From Artemia franciscana (lineage: Eukaryota > Arthropoda > Branchiopoda > Anostraca > Artemiidae): a stretch of 64,000 bases of DNA. Below are positions 55,203 to 64,000 of the stretch, in pieces. The first letter of the stretch is position 1; each line of letters starts with the position of its first letter. The stretch covers positions 3,529,043-3,593,042 of the forward strand of contig NC_088868.1 in the NCBI RefSeq assembly GCF_032884065.1, written 5' to 3'. The notes beneath the pieces were generated by a model. It made no database searches, was not told where the DNA came from, and saw only the letters and a list, made by a program, of their open reading frames with translations. A program made the position numbers and the translations under genes.

Positions 55203-58200
55203 CTGAAACTAAGATAAACGAAGCATTATTGTCCATGGCATTGCATTGTCATTAAAAAAAAATTCAATGAATTTGACAAGGTATTACAATTTTAAAAAGT
55301 CAGAGCAAAACTGGAGTAGTTCCTTATTCCTATGATGGTCTAACTAGGGAAACCATACAAGAGCGCTTTAGATTTGCACCAAAAACTTAAAATATTGGCA
55401 CTTAGTAAACCTGTTAATTAATCAACTTTTCCCTATATTTGAAATTTGGCACTATATTCACGAATTGTCACTATACTAGCCTAGTATACAAGGTAAGGAA
55501 AGAGATAGGAAAAAGTACAATATGTACAATATTTCATCGATTCTTAATCACCTCGTTCTGCTTAATGCCCTCACCCCTTGCACGGTTGTTTTCACGATGT
55601 TGCACTTCCTTTTTTTAGATGCTTTTCATATTTTCAGAACGTATCCCCGCCCCGAATTTTCAAGGTTTTAAGTTTTTGCGCCTTAAATTTTAATTAATAA
55701 AGGTCCCTCTATTAAAATTTCAGCTAGTTCAGAGACAAAAAGAGCCAAAGTTCATACCTCTACCTTCTCCGTCACATAAATTCGAAGTCCTAATGACCCA
55801 TGGAGCATATTTCCGAAAATTTAAGTCGATCAGCCCAACTGCTACTGAAATTAGGGCCGTATTCATGATCTTGTTTAGGGGGAATGGGGTTTACACAAAA
55901 TAAACTTTAAAAGACAAATCAAGATTTTTTTATATGCATTTTTGTTATGCTTTTAAGAGTCAAACAAGCGTTTCGGGGGAGGGGGGTTAAGCCCCCAACA
56001 TCCCCCTAGATTTGGCCTTGGTTAAGGATAATACAGATTTGCACCTACGTTGTTTCGTGGATAGCCAAAGAAAAATAATACGTCCGTGTTACTCATCAAG
56101 TTTTTTAGAATAAATATTCCAAAATTCTTCATGATAAGGTTTCTAATTATCGCGCAAGTCCCATACCTTTGAAGAAACTAAACTCGATGGCTTCAGTTAT
56201 GTAGTGTAGCTGATATTATACTGATATTTTTTTAATAACGTTAATAACAAAGATATTACATGATAGGCTTTCATCCAAAGCTAGATTAGGTAGAAATCTG
56301 AACACAAAAGCTGTGAATTTTCTCTCCAACAAATTTGGACAAGAGAGTTGGTTAAACTTTACTTTACGCAATAACTAGTAGTGTAGCTGGTAAAAATGGT
56401 CACGGTAAAATTTTGTGTTTTACGAATTTTACCGTAAATTTATAGAACACCGTAAAACATATTTTTACAGTATTTTACGTATTCTACCCATATTTTAAGT
56501 ATTTTACAAGTATCTTACACATTTTACTGATATATTTTACAAGGACTTGCAATTTTCACAGCAAAAAAGCAAGAAGAGGCTGGCAGTAATAGGTTTGGGT
56601 ATGATTTTGTTTTGTGTATAGCTGTATTACACGGTTTGAAAAGCCGTCTGTCTGACTCCTGTCTCTTGTTGTCAGAACGATAAAGTGTATTTGAGTACAG
56701 GAAATTATAATTTTGAAATGGTGAAATAATAGCTGAAATAAAATTATATTAGTTCTGTGAGCTGTTAAATGAAGAAAGGGCTATAAGCAGGATTGTCATG
56801 TGACAAATAAGAAAAAAATTATAAAATTAAACAGCCGAGAAAACGAGGATAATGTCAGCCGTCTTCAGTGCTTAAAAAAGAGAGACGAAAAACTAACTTT
56901 TTTAAGCAACTCTTAAAAGAGCAAAAGAAAGACTGAATCAAACAAACCAAGCCAGAATAAATGAAAGACTAATCAAGGATTAGATTGGGCAAGAATTCTG
57001 TGCTTATTGATTGACTCAGCATGTCTACTGACCTAATTCTCATTACAAGTGTGATCAGATGATCTTAAATTAAACTGAAGAAAAAAAAACGTTATTTGAA
57101 TCATTTAATTTTAAGTTATTGTAAATTTGGTTTATAGGAATATCTCCGGTATCTCTATTGAAAGCAAGGTTTCTATTTATAGACTGATTAATTTTAATTG
57201 CCGTCCTAAAAGAATGTGGGAAGTCATTTGCTTCAGAAATTAAAGTTGCCTCATCAAAAGGATGTAAATGATCTAGATTTTAACAACGGGGACGGCCAAA
57301 AGCAAAATCAATATCCTCTTTTTTATTTTTATTTTTACATCTGAGAGAAATCCTGTGTTCATGCCGTCGTTCCCCCGGGAGCCGACGATTCCCTCCCCTC
57401 CAGGAAAATAACACCCGTGAAGAATTTCCCTCTCCCCCACGGAAACCCTATTCTCCTGTTTGTCAGAGGCAATCGTATAGCATTGCCTATAGTAAAGACC
57501 CATAAGGGTTAAAAGAATTAAAATTTGTTCATTTATTTTTTCCCAGAGGCTTTCCATGTGGAAGGGATGGTCGAATAAACTTTGGAGGGGGACCAGTCAA
57601 TGGGAAATCGAAAGTTCCAGTGTCCTTTTCTAAGATTTAGCCCACTTTTCAACCAATTGTTAAACAATCTGCTGTTACTTACCACACTGTCATTAAGAAA
57701 TTCTTATTCTAGTTAAACGGCCCTTGCGTTTCAGCAGTTGTCTTGAAACAGTCTTGAAATAAATACAGAATTAATTCTAAGGGAGAGAAGAAGTGAGGTT
57801 GGATGTAGAAATTGATATATAATCCTCAAGCCCATATCCAGGAATTTTGTTTGGAGGGGGGGGGGGCTTTGGAAAAGAAACAGTCATCTGAATCAAAATC
57901 TGAAGGAAAGGAGCTATATTTGCCAGCAGATCCTGTTCAAGACGATCTAAACGACTGAAAGTGACTGAAAGTTCTGCTATTATGATCCATTGCTTAGTTA
58001 ATTAAAGTCATCGAAGTCTTACAAACCACTTTTATAATTGTATTCGGTGCTTTTATAAATAAATGAAAATAGTATGTAAATGATATAAAAAATGTGGCTG
58101 AATGCAGTTATTTAAAAATATAAGGCTGTTAGGGTAATATTTCTTAGGTTTAAATGTAGAAACAAAATTGCTAATATAATTTTACTTCCAAAGGATTTTT

Positions 58201-59222
58201 TTTTTTTTTTTTTTTTACAAAATGGATGTCCGAAATCAGGCAGTGTCCAAGTGCTGAGGTGTTACCCTAGGCACAAGATTACTAAAGGGATGAACAAGAC
58301 TGTTAATTAAGTTCAGGAAACTCTAGATGAAGGAGTATTATCTTTTTAAAGCCCAGCAAAATCAGAATTATCAAAATATTTTATTAAAATGTGAAAGTGT
58401 AGATTAAACAGAAATGCTAGGCTCCTGTTTTAGCTAAAGGGCAAGTCTAAAACCCTAATTTAACCCAATATTTCCTAAGGAGTACCATACTTTACCCTAT
58501 TCTACCAGTTTTACCTTATTTAACCAATTTTACTGACTGTGTTTTTATTTTACGGTAATTTTACAACACAAGCATGAATAAACACATAAAACGTACCGTC
58601 TTCGATAAAGAGCAATATTTTAGGTCAAATCAAGTCCAAAATCTTGTATCATAGCCATTGACAACATCAACAATTTATATTAGTTTATCTCCTATGTTGG
58701 TATTTCTAATTTATGGAATATCTTCAGACATTGCAAAATAATATATTTATATTTCTTGCTAACTTTTCTCAGTAATTTTAGTGTCTGATAATCAATTTAG
58801 TAAATATGTGGAGTGAACGGATCACTGCAGTCTTATAATCAATAGTAGCAAAAAATGGACTGCAAGATAAAAAGAAAATATTAAAGAGGAACGAATGAAC
58901 AGCACATAAATTTAAGAAAAAAAGAGCAAAATTAAGTAAGTGCTCTGAGTTGCCACTAGCCTAACTTTAACAATTAGAAATGTAGTGCAGAAACAAGAAA
59001 TTAATTTCCAATAGAATGAACCTTAGAAATAATTTGGAACTTTAATTATTAGTAGGTATATATTCGAACAACTTGGTGCAACCACCACCCAAGAAAAGTC
59101 TCATGATTTTTGCGATTTATCTGATATTTTCCAGAAATGTTTGCAGAGTCTCTGGGTTTTTTTTTGTGTATGGGCCGGATTAGCAATAATCTTTCTTTTG
59201 ATAGTCACCGAGGTTTTCTTAC
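55203..59222. other. Large intron: old repeats, no gene
   Basis: At 56380-56560 and 58470-58570 are mirrored stretches rich in 'ttttac' and 'ggtaaaa' ('cacggtaaaattttgtgttt' versus 'gtttttattttacggtaatt'), which may be the two ends of one element of about 2.2 kb. 57340-57640 holds a diverged fragment of the 59.6-kb family ('aagttccagtgtccttttct'). A G run lies at about 57858-57867 and a T run at 58198-58215. No exon was seen. Confidence 0.45.
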
Positions 59223-59629
59223 GCGGATTGGCCAGCTTGATATATGCAACAGAATTACAAAATAGTTGTAAAATCGTACCACTATGCGAGTTTTGTTCTT
59301 TCCTTCCAAAAGAAGATTTGTCTTGTTTATCAGGCGGTCCTGACGTCCCTTGCACCTTGAATAGAGACGAGAGGCTAATTTCATTTCCTTGCAGTTGGTT
59401 TGTCAAATTCTTGAATAACGTATCCTGTGTATCTATACTAATAACAGGAAAATCTTGGTCCTTTTTAGACGTCACTTTTACCCTTTTAAGATCGGTACTC
59501 TCTTTTGGCTGATTGGTTGTCAAACAAGGCATCTGAGCGTTATCTATTTCTGGGATTAAAACTACATCACACGCATTTATTTTGATGTTCTCAAGTTTCT
59601 GGTCAACCAATGTCTCTGCACCACTCAAT
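59223..59629 (-). CDS. Large nuclear-type protein, exon part 2 (cut by repeat insertion)
   Basis: It encodes SGAETLVDQKLENIKINACD, then VVLIPEIDNAQM onward to NSVAYIKLANP, with the donor CCGC|GTAAGAAAAC. Downstream the phase (one base) fits 54618-55202. Upstream there is no convincing acceptor: the 5' side runs straight into the repeat element at 59630 with an in-frame TGA. It appears to be the continuation of the exon at 62252-62614. No domain is recognised; the sequence is hydrophilic and Ser/Thr/Lys-rich. Confidence 0.7.
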
Positions 59630-60540
59630 CAAACAGTTCGTGGTAACGAACTGTAGTAAGGAGCGATCCGGCTCAATAGTAACCAAAACTCTAAAAAATT
59701 GAATTTTGATATCAATAGCTACAACAAAAGAATCGCATTTTAATGCTGATTTTAAATATATAAGTTTCATCAAATTTAGTCTTAGCCATCAAAAGTTACG
59801 AGCCTGAGAAAATTTGCCTTATTTAGAAAATAGGGGAAAACACCCCCTAAAAGCCGTAGGATCTTAACGAAAATGACACCATCAGATTCAGCGTATCAGA
59901 GAACCCTACTGTAGAAGTTTTAAGCTCCTATCTACAAAAATGTGGAATTTTGCATTTTTTTGCCAGAAGACAAATCACGGGTGCGTGTTTATTTGTGTTT
60001 TTTTTTTTTTTTTTTTTTTTCCCAGGGGTCATCGTATCGACCAAGTGGTCCTAGAATGTCGCAAGAGGGCTCATTCTAACGGAAATGAAAAGTTCTAGTG
60101 CCCTTTTTAAGTGACCAAAAAAATTGGAGGGCATCTAGGCCCCCTCCCACGCTCATTTTTTTCCCAAAGTCAACGGATCAAAATTTTGAGATAGCCATTT
60201 TGTTTAGCATAGTCGAAAATCATAATAACTATGTTTTTGGGGATGACTTACTCCCCCAGAGTCCCTGGAGGAGGGGTTGCAAGTTACAAAATTCAACCAG
60301 TGTTTACATATAATAATGGTTATTGGGAAGTGTACAGACGTTTTCAGGGGGATTTTTTTAGTTTTGGGGGTAGGGTTGAGAGAGGCGGCTATGTGGGAGG
60401 ATCTTTCCTTGGAGAAATATGCCATGGGGGAAAAAAATTCAATGAAAAGGGCGCAGGACGAATCTGGTCACGTTAGAAAAAAACGTCAAATTAAGAGCTT
60501 AATATACAATGCTGGGTGTTCGGAGCCTCTCTATTATGGA

Positions 60541-60798
60541 GTATAATTTGAAAATAACACAACTATACGAGCGATAAAACATATATACCACAACCATAAC
60601 TCAACTAACGAAAGAACTGCTAAGAGATAACACAACTATAAAGCGAAAACAGGTGAAAACTAACGGGAAAATAAACAAACTAAGAGGTGGAAGGGGCCCA
60701 GAGAAAAAATATAATCCTTTTTCAATTTTGAGCCTAACTTCCGCAAAGGAGTAATAATGTCAGAAGCCCCAAAATACCGAATTATTTTCTTTTTAAAC
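60541..60798. other. Spacer between the two repeat copies
   Basis: Contains 'aacacaactata' repeated twice (about 60558 and 60627) and no coding sequence. It separates the truncated first copy from the second copy starting at 60799. Confidence 0.5.
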
Positions 60799-61456
60799 AG
60801 TTCGTGGTAAGGAACTGTAGTATGGGGCGACCCGGCTCAATAGTAAACGAAACTCTAAAAAACGGAATTTTGTTGCTAAAAGATACATCAAAAGAATTGA
60901 ATTTTTAGGCTGATTCTAAATATATAAGTTTCAATTAATTTAGTCTTTGTCATCAAAAGTTAAGAGCCTGAGAAAATTTGCCCTATTTTGGAAAAAAGGG
61001 GGAAACATCCCCTAAAAGTCATAGAATCTTAACGAAAATCACACCATCGCATTCGGTATATCAGAGAACTCTAGCAAAAATTTCAAGCTCCTATCTAAAA
61101 AATGTGGAATTTTGTATTTTTTGCCAGAAGACACATCACGGGTGCGTGTTTATTTGTTTGTTTGTTTTTTTTTTGTTTTTTTTTCCCAGGGGTCATCTTA
61201 TCGACCAAGTGGTCCTAGAATGTCGCGAGAGGGCTCATTCTAACGGAAATGAAAAGTTCTAGTGCCCTTTTTAAGTGACCAAAAAAATTGGAGGGCAAAT
61301 AGGCCCCCTCCCATGCTCATTTTTTCCAAAAGTCAACAGGCATTACTATTAAAAAAAAACAATGAAAAAATAAACATGAAAACGTTTTTTCAAATGAAAG
61401 TAAGGAATAGCATTGAAATTTAAAACGAACAGAGATTACTACGCATATGAGGGGTT

Positions 61457-61534
61457 CTAAAAATACTTTAGCATAAAGAGCGAGGTATTTAGGAGGAGAT
61501 AAATACCTCGCTCTTTATGCTAGAATATTTTTAG
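61457..61534. repeat. Hairpin inside the repeat element
   Basis: A 34-nt arm 'ctaaaaatac' through 'agagcgaggtattt' is mirrored after the loop 'aggaggagat' by 'aaatacctcgctctttatgc' through 'tttttag', with very few mismatches. Confidence 0.88.
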
Positions 61535-61954
61535 TGATTTCAACTATTTATTCTACGGCCTTTTTGATTCAGGGGTCATTCTTAAAGAATTGGGACAAAA
61601 CTTACGATTTAGTGTAAAGAGCGAGGTATTAACGAGGGTACAAACCCCCTCGTACACATAATAAAAATATAAGAATATAAAAGTTTGTTACGTAAGTTAA
61701 TTCTTAAGTTACGTATATTTTTTACTAATAAAAACGTTCGTTGAATATTAAAAGTTCTAGTAGCCTTTTTAAGTAACCGAAAAATTGGAGGGCAGCTAGA
61801 CCTCCTTCCCCACCCCTAATTTCTCAAAATTGTCTGATCAAAACTAAGAGAAAGCCATTTAGCCAAAAAAAATTAATATACTAATTTCATTTCAACAAAT
61901 TTATGTGCGGAGAGCCAAAATCAAACATGCATTAACTCAAAAACGCTCAGAAAT

Positions 61955-62251
61955 TAAATAAAAAAAACTAGTTTTTTTAACTGAAAGTAAGGAGCGACAT
62001 TAAAACTTAAAACGAACAGGAATTACTCCGTATATGAAATGGGTTGTCCCCTCCGCAGTCCCACGCTCTTTGCGCTAAAGTTTGTAATTGTTTTAAAAAG
62101 TAGAATTGTGGCAAAGAGTCAAACTTTAGCGTAAAGGGCGTGGGACTGCGGAGGGGACAACCCATTTCATATACGGAGTAATTTCTGTTCGTTTTAAGTT
62201 TTAATGTCGCTCCTTACTTTCAGTTAAAAGAACTAGTTTGTTTTATTTAAT
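61955..62251. repeat. Long fold-back (arms over 100 bp) at the right end of the element
   Basis: The left arm holds 'aactgaaagtaaggagcgac' through 'gtatatgaaatgggttgtcc' and 'ctccgcagtcccacgctctt'. The right arm mirrors it from 'aaagggcgtgggactgcgga' to 'gtcgctccttactttcagtt'. Only about 30 bp separate the arms. The similarity of the arms is high, so cruciform or dsRNA-forming potential is strong. Confidence 0.92.
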
Positions 62252-62614
62252 AGTTTATTAAAAGAGTTTGAAGAAACTGAAACAGCCGTAGTTACATTTT
62301 CAGAAGGTAGAGTCAATTCTTTTTGTGTGGGACTTGATTCAATTTTCTGTGAAAAACTGGGTAGAACAGATACCCCTTCCTGTGGTATAGTGGCAGCATT
62401 GAGCACCGTATCAAAATCTAAACTTGACCCCGTATGGACGTTGCGTTCATTTTTTGCCTCAGTTGCACCTTGTTCTTGAGTGAAATCAGGAGTCTCCAAT
62501 CGAGATAATGATCTCAGTGACGGCTGCTCACTCGAAGTTTGAGGAAGAGGTGGCAATAAAGTGATTAAAACTTCATTGGGTATTGATTCTGAAGCCTCTG
62601 GGGGATTGGTATCT
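62252..62614 (-). CDS. Large nuclear-type protein, exon part 1 (cut by repeat insertion)
   Basis: The acceptor 'tattttttttttgcag' precedes AGATACCAATCC. It encodes DTNPPEASESIPNEVLITLL, then PPLPQTSSEQPSLRSLSRLE onward to SVSSNSFNKLL. No donor is found at its 3' side: the frame runs into the repeat element and stops at 62233-62235 after a few repeat-derived codons. When the element plus one AAT is left out of account, the codon phase equals that of 59223-59629. It is hydrophilic and Pro/Ser-rich. Further 5' exons are right of the window. Confidence 0.72.
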
Positions 62615-63204
62615 CTGCAAAAAAAAATAACCACTAAATAAATTTGAGATGAAGTAAAACTTTATAACGGATTTTATTCAAGAAGAAAATTGCCATTACA
62701 AGTTTTTAATAACATTAGGTACATCATTCAAGCCCTTCAGAAAGCAATGCCGAGGATGTTTTTTTTATGATCGAACATATTACAGAAAAACTTCAATTCT
62801 AGCTGTCATTATAAGGTATGGAATCTAAAAGGGATCTATAGAATCTTACCTTATAAGTAAGGAATCTACCAAGAATTCTTCCGCATTTCAAATAGACATG
62901 CTTCGAAACTATAAAAATAATGCATTTGAAATTGAACTAGGACAAACAAACAAAATCTATTGAACAATTTTTAGTTATTTTATTTGATCACATAATTTTA
63001 CAAGAAATAAGACAAAAGTACACTAGCCTTTATTCCAACTTTTTTTTTTAGTCAGTTGTGCGACCAGTTCATTGCATTTACCAGACACTTTCACTTACGA
63101 TTCAACAATCCACACTTTCTCTTACGATTCAACAATCAAAAGTCCAAATGAAGATGATGAATGATCTAAAGAATGAATCATGAAGATGATCAAAATGAAG
63201 ATAA
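62615..63204. other. Intron of the large nuclear-type gene
   Basis: AT-rich; 'cttacgattcaacaatc' is duplicated at about 63094 and 63122, and 'gatgatgaatgatc' words occur at 63148-63190. No exon was seen. Confidence 0.45.
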
Positions 63205-64000
63205 TTGGTAAATTTCGAGTATTTTAATTGCTGACTGAGTATCAAATATTAACAAAAAGCACTTTTACCTTCAACAAACTCAGCTAGTAGGTAAATTCCG
63301 AGTGCCTTAGTTTCTGAATGAGAATCAAAATAAATAAAAAAAACACTTTTGAATACGATAGACTCAGGTAGTTGGTAAATTCCGAGTGCTTTAACCGCTG
63401 GCGGAATTATCAACTAGTTGATTTTGTTGTACTCAACAGTGCTTTCATTAAATTTTGATATACAGTCAGAAACTAAAACAGTCCAAATTTATCAACTAGC
63501 TGAGTTTCTTGAACCCAAAAGGGCTTTTATTAAATCTATTGATACTCAGTAAGTAACTAAGACACTCAGAATTTACACATTAGATGAGATTGTTGTACTC
63601 AAAAGTGCTTTTATTAGAATTTTTAACACTCAACCTGCAAGTAAAACATTCGGAATTTATCAATTAGTTGAGTTTGCTCTACTCGAAAGTGTCTTCGTTA
63701 AATTTTTTGGGCCCAGCCAGCAGCTAGAACATTCCGAATTTATCAGCTACCTGAGTTTTCCGTACTTAAAAATGCATTCATTAAATTTTTGTTATTCTGT
63801 CAGCAATTAAAACACTCAGAATTTATCAACTACCTGATTTTGTTGTACTCAAAAGTACTTTCATTAAAGTTTTGATATACAGTCAGTAACTAAAACACTC
63901 CAAATTTATCAGCTAGCTGAGTTTATTGTACTCAAAAGTGCTTTTACTAAATTTTTGATACTCAGTCATTAACTAAGACACTCGGAATTTACCAATTAGC
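63205..64000. repeat. 83-bp satellite with an orientation switch, runs off the window
   Basis: In the right part (63410-64000), the unit 'aatttatcaactagctgag' with 'tttattgtactcaaaagtgc', 'ttttattaaatttttgatac' and 'tcagtaactaaaacactc' repeats about every 81-83 bp, for about seven units. In the left part (63205-63405) about 2.5 units run in the opposite orientation ('aaaaagcactttt', 'aacaaactcagctagtaggt', 'aaattccgagtg'). The switch lies near 63405-63425. Units are diverged by point changes and the array continues beyond the window. Confidence 0.9.

Larger units (their letters stand above)
59630..62248. mobile_element. 2.6-kb composite fold-back repeat element inserted in an exon
   Basis: The element starts 'caaacagttcgtggtaacg' at 59630 and ends 'gttttattt' at 62248, flanked by AAT at 59627-59629 and 62249-62251. 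It is non-coding. Its first about 900 bp (59634-60480) is repeated at 60799-61350, starting 'cagttcgtggtaa.gaactg', so two family members or an internal duplication are joined. The right part has two fold-backs: 61457-61490/61501-61534 (cataaagagcgaggtattt arms) and about 61955-62090/62105-62251 with arms over 100 bp. Other copies lie at 41690-42853 and, more diverged, at 34960-35790. The class is unknown; ends are unusual because the right end is itself a long palindrome. Confidence 0.82.

Noticed and set aside
60231-60546. Glycine-rich overlapping frames
   Set aside because: They fall inside a repeat element also present elsewhere in the window, without conservation of the frame.

Overview
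The window looks like nuclear DNA of an AT-rich, repeat-rich invertebrate, most likely an arthropod. The evidence is a split SLC16-type transporter gene with GT-AG introns, a replication-type histone H4 copy carrying a 3' stem-loop, several non-LTR retrotransposon families, hAT and Helitron relics, a tRNA-derived SINE, satellites and many long homopolymers. The interspersed repeat style reminds me of a branchiopod crustacean such as Artemia. That is an impression from memory and was not tested. No bacterial, plasmid or CRISPR feature is present.

Layout. 1-2515: a LINE copy on + cut by the window edge. 4120-25765 (minus): a monocarboxylate transporter-like (SLC16) gene. Seven coding exons can be traced with matching phases from the ATG at 25765 to 4120; the second half of the protein must lie left of the window. 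Its introns hold LINE pieces, a hAT-type MITE, a TIR element with an internal 32-bp minisatellite, decayed copies of exons 2 and 5, and a 21-copy, 115-bp satellite at the 3' end of a LINE. 25850-37530: a SINE, a TA microsatellite, a Helitron helicase relic, a hAT transposase relic, LINE ORF1/endonuclease/RT relics, and a histone H4 copy with promoter and stem-loop but a frame-breaking deletion. 39700-43700: degenerate repeat arrays and fold-back repeats. 47420-62614 (minus): the 3' half of a large, Ser-rich, TP/SP-rich nuclear-type protein gene, possibly NPAT/mxc-like (weak). One exon of it is interrupted by a 2.6-kb repeat element. The right edge (63205-64000) is an 83-bp satellite that changes orientation inside the window.

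The strongest observations are: (1) the 115-bp satellite has clearly grown out of the 3' tail of a LINE family, whose ordinary copies elsewhere in the window carry a single unit; (2) a 2.6-kb element splits an exon of the large nuclear gene at a 3-bp AAT duplication, with the frame kept exactly across the gap; (3) two transporter exons have decayed duplicates just downstream; (4) the histone H4 copy has an intact-looking TATA box and 3' processing signal around a broken reading frame. The transporter and the nuclear-protein gene are separate host genes on the same strand; nothing links them functionally. Several frame breaks fall in A or T runs and may be assembly errors.
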